Shown in pieces: positions 15,880 to 24,484 of a DNA stretch of 64,000 nucleotides (the stretch's first letter is position 1; each line of letters starts with the position of its first letter). Position numbers and translations under genes: made by a program. Origin of the DNA: Micromonospora eburnea (GTDB lineage Bacteria; Actinomycetota; Actinomycetes; Mycobacteriales; Micromonosporaceae). The DNA lies in contig NZ_FMHY01000002.1 in assembly GCF_900090225.1 (NCBI RefSeq), positions 7,104,146 to 7,168,145 on the forward strand, given 5' to 3'. The notes below the pieces were generated by a model. That model was not told the origin of the DNA. It searched no databases and saw only the letters and a list, made by a program, of their open reading frames with translations.

Positions 15880-17679
15880 TTGGACCGCACTTTCCAGGTC
15901 GACCTCCGCGGCGTGGTCGACCTGCTCAGCCATCACCTTTACGGCAGCCCACGGGTCTACGTCCGGGAGCTGCTCCAGAACGCCGTCGACGCGATCACCG
16001 CCCGCCGGGCGGCCGAGCCGGACGCACCGGCCCGGGTCCGGATCGAGCCGCCGGCGCTGACCGGCGACGGCACGCTGCGGGTGCACGACACCGGCATCGG
16101 CCTGACCGAGGCCCAGGTGCACGAGCTGCTGGCCACCATCGGGCGCAGTTCCAAGCGGGACGAGCTGGGCTTCTCCCGGCACGAGTTCCTCGGCCAGTTC
16201 GGCATCGGTCTGCTCTCCTGCTTCCTGGTCGCCGACGAGATCCGGGTGGTCACCCGGCACGCCGACCAGCCCACCGTGTTCTGGACCGGCTGGTCCGACG
16301 GCCGCTACGCGGTCGAGGTCGCCGGGCCGGGGCAGGCACGGCGCGAGCCCGGCACCACCGTGACGCTGGTGCCGCGGCACGACGCCGACCAGTGGTTCGA
16401 CGTGCCGACAGTGACCGAGCTGGCCCGCCTCTACGGCGCGCTGCTGCCGGTGGACGTCCGGGTCGGGGACACTCCGACCACCGCCGGCCCACCGCCGTGG
16501 CCGACCACACCGGGCGCGCCGGTCGACCGGGCCGCCCTGCACGCGTACGCGCAGGAGGTCCTCGGCTTCGTCCCGTTCGACGTGGTGCCGCTGGCGGTGC
16601 CCGAGGCGGGGCTGACCGGGGTCGCCTTCATCCTGCCCACCCCGGTGAACCCGGCCGCCCGGGCCGGGCACCGGGTCTACCTCAAGCGGATGCTGCTCAC
16701 CGAGCACGCCGACGGGCTGCTGCCCGACTGGGCGTTCTTCGCCCTCTGCGTGGTGGACGCCAGCGAGCTGCGCCCGACCGCCAGCCGGGAGGCGCTCTAC
16801 GAGGACACCCTGCTCACCGCCACCCGGGACGCCCTCGGCGACCAGGTGCGCGGCTGGCTGGTCAGGCTGGCCAAGCACGATCCCCGGCGGCTCGCCGAGT
16901 TCCTCCAGGTGCACCACCTCGGGGTCAAGGCGCTCGCCCTGCACGACGACGAGATGCTCCGCCTGGTCGACCAGTGGTGGCCGATGGACACCAACGTCGG
17001 CACCCTCACCCTCGCCGAGTTCCGCCAGCGGCACGGCCTGATCCGCTACGCGGCCAGCCTCGACGAGTTCCGTCAGCTCGCCGCCGTCGCGGCCGCGCAG
17101 GACCTGGCCGTGGTGAACGGCGGCTACACGTACGACACCGAGCTGATCGAGCGGCTGCCCACGGTGGACCGGTCGGTGCTCATCGAGCGGCTGGAGCCGA
17201 GCGACCTCACCACCCGCTTCGACAGTCTCGATCCGCAGACCGAGCTGGCTCTGCGGCCGTTCCTCACCGGGGCGCAGCGGGCCCTGGAACGACTCGGCTG
17301 CGAGGTGGTGGTCCGGGCGTACGACCCGGTGTCGCTGCCGGCGCTCTACCTGGTCAGCCGCTCGGCCGCGTTCCACGACCAGCTCGCCGCCAGCCGGGAC
17401 AAGGCCGACGAGCTGTGGGGCGGGGTGCTCGACGCGCTGGCCGGCTCCACCCCGCCGGACCGGCCGCAGCTGGTGCTCAACCACCGCAACCCGCTGGTCC
17501 GCCGGGTCACCACGCTGGCCGACCCGGAGCTGGCCGGGCTCGCCGTCGAGGCGCTCTACGGGCAGGCCCTGCTGCTCGGGCACCATCCGATCCGGGCGGC
17601 GGACGCCGCCCTGCTGAACAGTTCCTTCCTCGGCCTGCTCGGCCGGGCCGTACCGGGACAGGAGTCGGGCCGTGAGTGA
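15880..17679 (+). CDS. Hsp90-family (HtpG-like) ATPase chaperone, 599 aa
   Basis: The N-terminal GHKL ATP-binding domain carries the three Hsp90 motifs: Glu30/Asn34 in RELLQNAVDAI, D70-x-G-x-G in VHDTGIGL, and GQFGIGLLSCF at about 105-115. The middle domain includes VYLKRMLLTEHADGLLPDW and the client-side SELRPTASREALYED. Length is near that of HtpG, but sequence outside the motifs is divergent, as in the separate actinobacterial Hsp90-like family. TTG 15880 (MDRTFQVDLRG) has GGGGAG five bases upstream. It overlaps a large TPR protein gene by eight bases. Pairing with TPR helices recalls eukaryotic Hsp90 co-chaperones, but this is analogy only. Confidence 0.87.
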   Translation: MDRTFQVDLRGVVDLLSHHLYGSPRVYVRELLQNAVDAITARRAAEPDAPARVRIEPPALTGDGTLRVHDTGIGLTEAQVHELLATIGRSSKRDELGFSRHEFLGQFGIGLLSCFLVADEIRVVTRHADQPTVFWTGWSDGRYAVEVAGPGQARREPGTTVTLVPRHDADQWFDVPTVTELARLYGALLPVDVRVGDTPTTAGPPPWPTTPGAPVDRAALHAYAQEVLGFVPFDVVPLAVPEAGLTGVAFILPTPVNPAARAGHRVYLKRMLLTEHADGLLPDWAFFALCVVDASELRPTASREALYEDTLLTATRDALGDQVRGWLVRLAKHDPRRLAEFLQVHHLGVKALALHDDEMLRLVDQWWPMDTNVGTLTLAEFRQRHGLIRYAASLDEFRQLAAVAAAQDLAVVNGGYTYDTELIERLPTVDRSVLIERLEPSDLTTRFDSLDPQTELALRPFLTGAQRALERLGCEVVVRAYDPVSLPALYLVSRSAAFHDQLAASRDKADELWGGVLDALAGSTPPDRPQLVLNHRNPLVRRVTTLADPELAGLAVEALYGQALLLGHHPIRAADAALLNSSFLGLLGRAVPGQESGRE

Positions 17680-20533
17680 CGACGACCTCTGGCGGATGCT
17701 GTACGAGATCGACAACATGCCGTTCGGCGCGGGGCAGATCGCCGCGGTGGAGCAGCTGCTCCGGCGGGCCGACGCCGGCGACGACCGGCACCTGTCCTTC
17801 GCCGTCCGGATCAGCGCGACCAACGCGTACACCTTCGGCGGCGAGCCGGCGAAGTCCTTCGTGACCTTCTCCTGGTGCCTCGCCGAGTACGACCGTGACC
17901 CGCAGCCCTACCACCAGCGCTACAACCATCAGCTGTTCTGGTTCTTCAAGCACATGGTCACAGCGATGCTGGCGTTTCCCGAGCTGCCGCTGGACCGCGC
18001 GTACGCGGTGCTCGACGACATGGAACGGCGTTACCGGGAGTCCGGGCACAGCCTCCAGGCCGTGTACAAGCACCGCCACCTGGTCGCCGCCCACGTGGGC
18101 GCGGAGGAGGAGGCGGCCGAGTGGTACCGGCGCTGGCTGACCACGCCTCGGGACGCCCTCTCCGACTGTGCCGGCTGCGACCCGACGGCACAGGTCAAGC
18201 ACCTGGTGCGGCAGGGGCGGCACCAGGAGGCGGTGGCGCTGGCCGAACCGGTGCTCGCCGGCCGGTTGAGCTGCGCCGAGCAGCCGCAGGCCATCCTCAC
18301 CGCGCTGCTCACGCCCTACCGGGAGACCGGCCGGGCGGACGCCGCTCGCGACGCGCACCGGGAGGCGTATCGGCGGCTGCGCGGGCGTCTCTCCGAGCTG
18401 TGGGAGATCGCCGACCACGTCGAGTTCTGCACCGTGACCGGCAACGAGGCCCGGGCCCTGGAGCTGGTCGAACGCCACCTCGACTGGCTGGACCGGGCAC
18501 CCAGCCCGGGGGCCGCCATGAACTTCGCGGCCGCCGCCTCGGCCGCGCTGCGCCAGTTTTCCGGCGAGCTGACCGTGCACCGGCGGGCGTTCGGGGACCG
18601 GCCGGCCGTTGACGTGCCGGTGGGCACGCTCGCCGAGGAACTGGCCGGCACGGCCACCGCGCTGGCCGGCCGCTTTGACGCGCGCAACGGCACCGCGTAC
18701 CAGTCTGAGCTGATCGCCCGGCGGCTCGCGGTCGGGCCGGTCGGTGAGCATCTGCCGCTCTCGGCCAGCCTGCGCCGCCGGCCGGTGCCCGCCCCGCGTA
18801 CCGGTGCGGAGGCCCCGGCCGCCCTCACGCCGGCCGTCCGGCCGGAGGTGACGGTTCCGGCTCAGGCCACCGCCGACGAACTGCTCGCGCTCGCCGACGA
18901 ATGCTGGCGTACCCACCGGCGGGACGGGCTGGTCGCCGTGCTGCGGGCGTACGACGAGCGGTACGGCGACGCCGAGCTGCCGGCCGCGACCCGGGCCTGG
19001 CGGCTGGAGCTGCGCGCCGGGGAGGTCAACGAGGCGGCCGGCGACGACGCCAACGTCGCGATCGAGGTGAACCGGGCCGCCCTGGCGGCCTGGCGGGAGG
19101 TGCCCGATCCGGTCCGGGCGCAGGTGGTGGCCGGCCGGCTCGGTTCCCTGCTCTGCCTGACCGAGGAGGGCGAGGCCGAGGGGCTGGCCCTGGCGCGGGA
19201 GTCGGTGGAGCAGCTCACCGCCCACGGTGACCAGCGGGAACGCGCCGCCGCGTGGGACCGGCTGGGCCTGGCGTACGCGTACCGGCAGCGGTGGGCGGAC
19301 GCGTTCGAGGCGTTCGACCGGGCCGCCGCCGAGGCCGACGTCGACCCGTGGCTGGCGGGCCGGGTGGCGCTGCACCGCATGAACGTGTTGGAGGAGTTGG
19401 CGCGGGCCGAGGAGTTCCGGGAGGCGGCGGCGCAGGCCCGCCGGCTGAGCCGCGAGCTGGGCGACGCCGAGATGCTGACCGTCGCCTGCCTGGCGTACGC
19501 CCGGTCGGTCGACGATCCGGCCGAGGCGGTCGCCGCCTGCGACGAGGTGCTGGGGTCCGCCCCGCCGGGCGCGCGGCTGCCGGTGCGGATCACCCGGGGG
19601 CGGGCGCTGCTCGCGGTCGACCGGGCCGCCGAGGCGGTGGACGACTTCGTCGAGGCGGTCACCCTCTGCGTGGAGCAGGGGTTGCCGGGGGACGCGCTGC
19701 TCCGGATGGAGTTGGCCGAGGCGTACCGGCTGGCCGGCCGGCTCGGCGAGGCCGCCGAGGTGGCGGAGGAGGCGGTGCTCGGACTGGACCGCGCCGGCGC
19801 TCAGGCGGAGGCCGACCGGTGCCGGCACCTGCTGGCCGGCATCTACCACGGGCTGGGCGAGATCGAGTTGGCCCTCGGGCTGCTCGACCAGCTCGCCGAC
19901 AACCTCGACGGGCCGGACAATCTCCCGCATCGGGCGCAGGCGCTGGAGGAGGCCGGGGGGATCCTCTACGACGCGGACCGGGACGCCCTGGCCGCGCAGC
20001 GGTTCGCGGCGGCCGCGTCGGCGTACCGGCTGGCCGGGCATCCGGTGGACGAGCTGCGGGCCCGGCGGCGGGAGTTGCTGGCCCTGCACTGGTCCGGTGA
20101 CCTGCCGGCGGCGGTCGCCGCGATCGAGGTGGTGGACGCGGCTGCCGAGGCGCTCGCCGACCTTCCCGACGAGCCGCCCGTGGTGACGTACGAGCGGGCG
20201 ATGGCCGCCGACGCGGTGGCTCGGGTGCTGACCGCCGAGGAACGGCTGACCGCCGCGTTGGAGCGGGTGGCCGGCGTACCGGAGCGGCTGCGGTCGATCG
20301 AGGCGTTCGGCGAGGCGGCCCAGGTCGAGGTCTTCACCGGGGAGCTGTTGCTGCGGGACGAACGGCCGGCGGAGGCGGAGCGGCTGCTGCGCGGGGTGCT
20401 CGGCGGTCTGCCCACCGGCTCCCGCCCGGCGGCCCAGGCCGCCTGGCTGCTGGCCCGCGCCCTCGACGATCTTGGCCGCTCCGCCGAGGCGACGAAGATC
20501 CGCGCCGAATACGGCATCGAGGAGGATGACTGA
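17672..20533 (+). CDS. large TPR-repeat protein coupled to the Hsp90-like gene, 953 aa
   Basis: Almost the whole protein is helical repeat sequence with alternating Ala/Leu/Arg/Glu patterns. Clear TPR-like units occur around residues 520-760 (AAWDRLGLAYAYRQRWADAF, LLRMELAEAYRLAGRLGEAA, ADRCRHLLAGIYHGLGEIEL). The N-terminal 200 residues form a different helical domain with two conserved-looking cysteines (DCAGCD). No signal peptide or membrane helix is present, so it is cytoplasmic. GTG 17672 overlaps the Hsp90-like stop by eight bases, which implies translational coupling. The obvious hypothesis is a scaffold or co-chaperone for the partner ATPase. Confidence 0.82.
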   Translation: MSDDDLWRMLYEIDNMPFGAGQIAAVEQLLRRADAGDDRHLSFAVRISATNAYTFGGEPAKSFVTFSWCLAEYDRDPQPYHQRYNHQLFWFFKHMVTAMLAFPELPLDRAYAVLDDMERRYRESGHSLQAVYKHRHLVAAHVGAEEEAAEWYRRWLTTPRDALSDCAGCDPTAQVKHLVRQGRHQEAVALAEPVLAGRLSCAEQPQAILTALLTPYRETGRADAARDAHREAYRRLRGRLSELWEIADHVEFCTVTGNEARALELVERHLDWLDRAPSPGAAMNFAAAASAALRQFSGELTVHRRAFGDRPAVDVPVGTLAEELAGTATALAGRFDARNGTAYQSELIARRLAVGPVGEHLPLSASLRRRPVPAPRTGAEAPAALTPAVRPEVTVPAQATADELLALADECWRTHRRDGLVAVLRAYDERYGDAELPAATRAWRLELRAGEVNEAAGDDANVAIEVNRAALAAWREVPDPVRAQVVAGRLGSLLCLTEEGEAEGLALARESVEQLTAHGDQRERAAAWDRLGLAYAYRQRWADAFEAFDRAAAEADVDPWLAGRVALHRMNVLEELARAEEFREAAAQARRLSRELGDAEMLTVACLAYARSVDDPAEAVAACDEVLGSAPPGARLPVRITRGRALLAVDRAAEAVDDFVEAVTLCVEQGLPGDALLRMELAEAYRLAGRLGEAAEVAEEAVLGLDRAGAQAEADRCRHLLAGIYHGLGEIELALGLLDQLADNLDGPDNLPHRAQALEEAGGILYDADRDALAAQRFAAAASAYRLAGHPVDELRARRRELLALHWSGDLPAAVAAIEVVDAAAEALADLPDEPPVVTYERAMAADAVARVLTAEERLTAALERVAGVPERLRSIEAFGEAAQVEVFTGELLLRDERPAEAERLLRGVLGGLPTGSRPAAQAAWLLARALDDLGRSAEATKIRAEYGIEEDD

Positions 20534-20617
20534 CGGACCCGGTTGGCCGACGTGTCTCGCCACGAGTGTGTGGCAACTGACGGGTAATCGAATCTCCACC
20601 ACCTCGCGTCCGAGGTC

Positions 20618-20623
20618 TAGGCT
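20618..20623 (+). promoter_or_regulatory. candidate -10 box for leaderless tetR transcription
   Basis: TAGGCT ends six bases before GTG 20630, and no ribosome-binding site precedes that codon. This supports GTG 20630 over ATG 20672 as the start of the TetR gene. Confidence 0.4.
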
Positions 20624-20629
20624 GGCCCG

Positions 20630-21253
20630 GTGACGGTGGGACAGCGGTCGCGGGGTGCGGCGAACGGAGTGATGGGTACGGGTCGACGGTCCCGGCGGGA
20701 CGAGATCCTGGAGATCGCGGTGGGCCTCTTTGCCGCCCGCGGCTACCACGGCGTGTCGATGGACGACATCGGCGCCGCCGCCGGAGTGACCGGCCCGGCC
20801 CTCTACCACCACTTCGCCGGCAAGGAGGCGATGCTGGTCGCCGCGCTGATCCCGGTCAGTGAGGGCCTGCTCGCCGGTGGAAAGGAGCGGTCGGCCAACC
20901 AGCCGGACGACCCGCGCGGCACGCTGGAGTCGCTGATCGACTTCCACGTCGACTTCGCGCTGGCCAACCCGGCGGTGATCGCCCTGCACCTGCACGAGCT
21001 GGACCGCCTCCCCGACGAGCCGCGCCGCCGGATCCGTCGCCTCCAGCGGATGTACGTCGAGGAGTGGGTGACGGTGCTGACCGCGCTGCACCCCGGGCTG
21101 CCGGACGGCGAGGCGCGGGTGCTTGCCCACGCCGCCTTCGGCCTGATGAACTCCACCCCGTTCCTCGGCGGCGAGGTGGACCGCCGACGCCGGGCCGACC
21201 TGCTGCGTGGCGCCACCCTCGCCGCCCTTCTGGCTCCCACCGATCCGGCCTGA
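20630..21253 (+). CDS. TetR-family transcriptional regulator, 207 aa
   Basis: The N-terminal HTH spans about residues 20-66 (RRDEILEIAVGLFAARGYHGVSMDDIGAAAGVTGPALYHHFAGKEAMLVAAL). The ligand-binding half follows, with LHELDRLPDEPRRRIRRLQRMYVEEW. It lies immediately upstream of a leucine/branched acyl-CoA catabolic set. In Streptomyces and Mycobacterium a TetR repressor of this type controls the equivalent genes, so a local acyl-CoA-responsive repressor is the likely role (inference). A palindromic AACGATCGTT in front of the carboxyltransferase gene is a candidate operator. GTG 20630 is preferred for its -10 spacing; ATG 20672 is the alternative. Confidence 0.87.
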   Translation: MTVGQRSRGAANGVMGTGRRSRRDEILEIAVGLFAARGYHGVSMDDIGAAAGVTGPALYHHFAGKEAMLVAALIPVSEGLLAGGKERSANQPDDPRGTLESLIDFHVDFALANPAVIALHLHELDRLPDEPRRRIRRLQRMYVEEWVTVLTALHPGLPDGEARVLAHAAFGLMNSTPFLGGEVDRRRRADLLRGATLAALLAPTDPA

Positions 21254-21267
21254 CACGCCGCGTCGGG

Positions 21268-21325
21268 CTTAACGCATGTTAAGAAGGGGCCCCGGCTATA
21301 CCCCAGGCGTTAAGAAAGGGCCCTT
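21268..21325. repeat. GGGGCCCC-type intergenic repeat (left copy)
   Basis: The segment contains the perfect inverted repeat CTTAACGCATGTTAAG followed by GAAGGGGCCCC. After a spacer of about 15 bases a second GCGTTAAGAAAGGGCCCTT occurs in the same orientation. A related element with the GGGGCCCCTTGTTAACGC arm lies at 27254-27307, beyond the catabolic genes. Such elements are common between genes in Micromonosporaceae. Here the AAAGGG of the second unit may serve as the ribosome-binding site of the biotin carboxylase. Confidence 0.7.
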
Positions 21326-21327
21326 CC

Positions 21328-22704
21328 GTGCAGAGCATGATCGAGTCGCTGCTGGTCGCCAACCGGGGCGAGATCGCCCGCCGGATCATCCGTACCGCGC
21401 GGCGGCTCGGAATCCGAGCGATCGCCGTGCACTCCGAGGCCGACGCCGGCCTGCCGTTCGTGACCGAGGCGGACGAGGCGGTCTGCGTGGGCCCCGCCAA
21501 CCCGGCGCAGAGCTACCGGAACGTCGAGGCCATCCTCGCCGCCGCCAAGTCGACCGGCGCCCAGGCGATCCACCCCGGCTACGGCTTTCTCTCCGAGAAC
21601 GCGGACTTCGCGCGTACCGTCGAGGCCAGTGGCCTGATCTGGGTCGGGCCCGGCGCGGACGCGATCACCGCCATGGGTGACAAGATCAACGCCCGGAACC
21701 TGATGGCGGCGGCGGGCGTGCCGGTCGCGCCCGGCACCACCGACCCGGCGGCCGACCTGGACGCGGCGATCGCCGCCGCCGCGGCGATCGGCTACCCGGT
21801 GATGGTCAAGGCCGCGGCCGGTGGCGGCGGCATGGGCATGGGCGTCGCCGCCGACGAGGCCGCGCTGCGCACCGAGTACGACAAGGTCCGCTCGTTCGCC
21901 GAGCGGATGTTCGGCGACGGCTCGGTGCTGATCGAGCGCTACTTCCCCCGGGTACGCCACGTCGAGGTGCAGATCCTCGGCCTGGCGGACGGCCGGGTGG
22001 TCGCCCTCGGCGAGCGGGAGTGCTCGGTGCAGCGCCGCAACCAGAAGCTGGTCGAGGAGTCGCCGTCCCCGGCGGTCTCCCCCGAGCTGCGCGAGCGGTT
22101 CCTGGCCGCGGCGGTCCGGGCCGGCGAGGCGGTCAACTACCGCAACGCCGGGACGGTGGAGTGCCTGTTGGTCCCGCGCCAGCGGGACCTCGATGGGGAT
22201 GGCTCCGGCTCCGAGGAATTCTTCTTCCTGGAGATGAACACCCGGCTTCAGGTCGAGCACCCGGTCACCGAGTACGTCTACGGCGTCGACCTGGTGGAGG
22301 AGCAGTTGCGGGTGGCCGCCGGCCTGGCCCCGACCTTCGACCCGGACGCGCTCGCGCCGCGCGGGCACGCCATCGAGCTGCGGATCAACGCCGAGGACCC
22401 GAAGCGGTTCCTTCCCGGCCCGGGTGCGATCACCACCTGGAACGAGCCCACCGGCGAGGGCGTACGGGTCGACTCCGGCTACGTCGCCGGAAACACGGTG
22501 ACCCCGTTCTACGACAGCCTGATGGCGAAGCTGATCGTGAGCGGCAGGGACCGCACCGAGGCCGTCGAGCGGGCGCGGGCGGCGGTGGCCCAGTTCGAGA
22601 TCGTCGGTCCGAAGAACAACGTCCCCTTCTTCGCCGAGCTGCTGGAGAACGAGGAGTTCCTCTCCGGCGACTACGACACCGGCATCGTCTCCCGCATGCG
22701 CTGA
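21328..22704 (+). CDS. biotin carboxylase subunit of an acyl-CoA carboxylase, 458 aa
   Basis: Three biotin carboxylase regions are present: N-terminal SLLVANRGEIARRIIRTARRLG, the ATP-grasp domain with the glycine loop KAAAGGGGMGMG (about residues 157-168), and EMNTRLQVEHPVTEYVYGVDLVEEQ with the catalytic glutamates. The protein ends soon after the C-terminal subdomain (SGDYDTGIVSRMR). The biotin carrier domain with its MKM motif, present in the usual 600-700-residue actinobacterial alpha chains, is missing, and none is encoded in this cluster. GTG 21328 has AAAGGG seven bases upstream. Context indicates methylcrotonyl- or similar acyl-CoA carboxylation with the beta chain at 24485-26017. Confidence 0.92.
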   Translation: MQSMIESLLVANRGEIARRIIRTARRLGIRAIAVHSEADAGLPFVTEADEAVCVGPANPAQSYRNVEAILAAAKSTGAQAIHPGYGFLSENADFARTVEASGLIWVGPGADAITAMGDKINARNLMAAAGVPVAPGTTDPAADLDAAIAAAAAIGYPVMVKAAAGGGGMGMGVAADEAALRTEYDKVRSFAERMFGDGSVLIERYFPRVRHVEVQILGLADGRVVALGERECSVQRRNQKLVEESPSPAVSPELRERFLAAAVRAGEAVNYRNAGTVECLLVPRQRDLDGDGSGSEEFFFLEMNTRLQVEHPVTEYVYGVDLVEEQLRVAAGLAPTFDPDALAPRGHAIELRINAEDPKRFLPGPGAITTWNEPTGEGVRVDSGYVAGNTVTPFYDSLMAKLIVSGRDRTEAVERARAAVAQFEIVGPKNNVPFFAELLENEEFLSGDYDTGIVSRMR

Positions 22705-22767
22705 CCCTCCCGGGTGACATGCTGGAAGGACCCATCACGTAACACCGTCACAGTGAGGTGACCCCTT

Positions 22768-23679
22768 ATGGCGGAACTGCCGGACTTCGTGTCGATCCGG
22801 GAGGTCGGGCCCCGGGACGGGCTCCAGAACGAGGATCCGATCCCGACCGACGCCAAGGTGCGGCTGCTCGACGCCCTCTCCGGCACCGGCGTCAAGCGGA
22901 TCGAGGCGGTTTCCTTCGTGCACCCGAAGGCGATCCCGCAGATGGCCGACGCCGACGAGGTGTGGCGGCGGGCCGCCAAGGCCGAGGGGCTGCGCTACTC
23001 CGCGCTGGTTCCGAACACCCGTGGCGCGCAGCGCGCCCTGGCCGCCGGCTTCACCGAGATCGAGGTGGTGGTCTCGGCCAGCGACACGCACAACCGCCGC
23101 AACGTCAACCGCTCGACGGATGAGTCGCTGGACGACATCGCCGAGCTGATCGACCTGCTGCACGGTGCCGGCGCGCGGGCCGAGGTGATCATCGCGACCA
23201 GCTTCGGCTGCCCGTACGAGGGGGACGTCGACCCGCGGCGGGTCGCCGGCATCGTCGACCGCGTGGTCCGCGACGGCGCCGACCGGGTCGCCTTCGGCGA
23301 CACCACCGGCATGGGTACGCCCCGACGGGTCCGTGAGCTGATCACCGCGGTACGCGACCGCAACGCCCACATCCCGGTGCTGCTGCACTTCCACAACACC
23401 CGGGGCACCGCCCTGGCGAACCTGCTGACGGCCATGGAGCTGGGCGTCACCGAGTTCGACGCCAGCGTCGGTGGCCTCGGTGGCTGCCCGTACGCCCCGG
23501 GGGCCAGCGGCAACCTGGCCACCGAGGAGGCCGTGCACATGCTGCACGACATGGGCGTCGAGACCGGGATCGACCTGGACGCCCTGATCGAGGTCGCCGA
23601 GTTGGCCGAGGAACTGGTCGGCAAGAAGCTGCCGAGCGGCGTCCTGCGCGCCGGCCCCCGCACCCGCCTGGCGGGCTAG
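22768..23679 (+). CDS. mvaB: hydroxymethylglutaryl-CoA lyase, 303 aa
   Basis: This TIM-barrel enzyme of the HMGL family cleaves HMG-CoA to acetoacetate and acetyl-CoA, the last step of leucine breakdown. Key segments are IREVGPRDGLQNE (metal and substrate binding), the HFHNTRGTALAN metal ligands, and GGLGGCPYAPGASGN with the catalytic cysteine of the signature loop. ATG 22768 starts 63 bases after the biotin carboxylase stop. The short gap contains GAGGTGACC upstream of the ATG. A hairpin after its stop separates it from the converging protease gene. Confidence 0.94.
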   Translation: MAELPDFVSIREVGPRDGLQNEDPIPTDAKVRLLDALSGTGVKRIEAVSFVHPKAIPQMADADEVWRRAAKAEGLRYSALVPNTRGAQRALAAGFTEIEVVVSASDTHNRRNVNRSTDESLDDIAELIDLLHGAGARAEVIIATSFGCPYEGDVDPRRVAGIVDRVVRDGADRVAFGDTTGMGTPRRVRELITAVRDRNAHIPVLLHFHNTRGTALANLLTAMELGVTEFDASVGGLGGCPYAPGASGNLATEEAVHMLHDMGVETGIDLDALIEVAELAEELVGKKLPSGVLRAGPRTRLAG

Positions 23680-23687
23680 TGAGCAGC

Positions 23688-23716
23688 GGAGGGGCCGGCA
23701 TTGGGCCGGCCCCTCC
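23688..23716. terminator. bidirectional hairpin between HMG-CoA lyase and protease genes
   Basis: GGAGGGGCCGGC pairs perfectly with GCCGGCCCCTCC across a five-base loop. The hairpin sits between converging stop codons at 23679 and 23732 and can serve both strands. Confidence 0.85.
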
Positions 23717-23731
23717 GACGCGTACCGCCGG

Positions 23732-24307
23732 TCAGCCGACCGTCATGAGGGGGGCCGGCCAGCTGTCCTGGAAGACCGTGGTCCCGGTGCTGTCCGCGGT
23801 GCGCTCGGTGGCGCTGAGGGTGCCGGCGAAGAGGCTGCTGACCCGGTCCGCCTCGGTGGTGCTCGGGTACGGGTTCGTGCAGCTTGTGCCGGCGCTGCCG
23901 CCGGACATCAGGATCGCGCAGTTCCCGTTGTAGTTGTCCGGCAGGCCGAGGATGTGCCCGATCTCGTGGGTCATGATCCGCAGCGGGCTGTACTGCTGGG
24001 CCTGCTGGGTGTCGATGTAGACCCGGCCGTTTCCGAGGCTGGTCCGGACGGCGTACGAGCCACCGCCGGTGATCTGGTAGATCCGGAGGTTCGTGCCGCA
24101 GTTCGCCGTGAGCGTCAGGTTCGTCGTGGCGTTGTTCCAGATGGTGGCGGCCTGGTTGGCGATGCTGGCGTAGTTCGGCGCCTGGCTGGTGTTGTAGCAG
24201 ATCGTCATGGCGGCGGCTGCGGGCGAGGGGTTGACGACCGCGACGCCGATGGTGGCGACGGTCGTGGCGACCGCCGCGACCGCGAACCGGCTGATTCGTG
24301 AGGTCAT
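23732..24307 (-). CDS. secreted snapalysin-type zinc metalloprotease, 191 aa
   Basis: A signal peptide covers about residues 1-33 (RISRFAVAAVATTVATIGVAVV, cleavage near AAAA). The mature part carries the M7-family zinc motif H114-E115-IG-H118-ILGLP-D124, where the third ligand is Asp as in Streptomyces snapalysin (SnpA). Two cysteine pairs (C37/C70 and C132/C142 approximately) could form disulfides. There is no long pro-region. The gene lies on the minus strand inside the leucine catabolic set and has no obvious link to it. Its own promoter lies in the 24308-24484 space shared with the carboxyltransferase gene. Confidence 0.88.
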   Translation of the reverse strand: MTSRISRFAVAAVATTVATIGVAVVNPSPAAAAMTICYNTSQAPNYASIANQAATIWNNATTNLTLTANCGTNLRIYQITGGGSYAVRTSLGNGRVYIDTQQAQQYSPLRIMTHEIGHILGLPDNYNGNCAILMSGGSAGTSCTNPYPSTTEADRVSSLFAGTLSATERTADSTGTTVFQDSWPAPLMTVG

Positions 24308-24425
24308 GACTCACTCCAATCCGGAGGTTTCGGGGTACCCGGAGCCTACGGCCATTAATAGTCAAGTATCAATATCTGGGCGCGGGTTGGCCGGGTAGCC
24401 GCCCGTCGCCTCGATGCGCTAACCT

Positions 24426-24435
24426 AACGATCGTT
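24426..24435. promoter_or_regulatory. candidate TetR operator in front of the carboxyltransferase gene
   Basis: AACGATCGTT is a perfect 10-bp palindrome, flanked outward by ACCT and AGGT as a longer imperfect dyad. TAACCT immediately upstream (24420-24425) could be a -10 box. It lies 50 bases before GTG 24485. Assignment to the TetR encoded at 20630 is inference from position. Confidence 0.5.
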
Positions 24436-24484
24436 CAGGTCGGTGGGTCCGCTCGCGAGGCGGCTGGTGGCGAGGGAGTCTGGC

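Noticed and set aside
17507..21256. A 1249-codon open frame on the minus strand opposite the Hsp90-like and TPR genes
   Set aside because: Its translation is Arg/Gly/Pro/His-rich with no domain, as expected for the antisense frame of high-GC genes. Clear homologies lie on the plus strand.
24443..24484. Start of the carboxyltransferase at GTG 24443
   Set aside because: The extra 14 residues have no homology and run into the palindromic operator region. GTG 24485 has a good ribosome-binding site.
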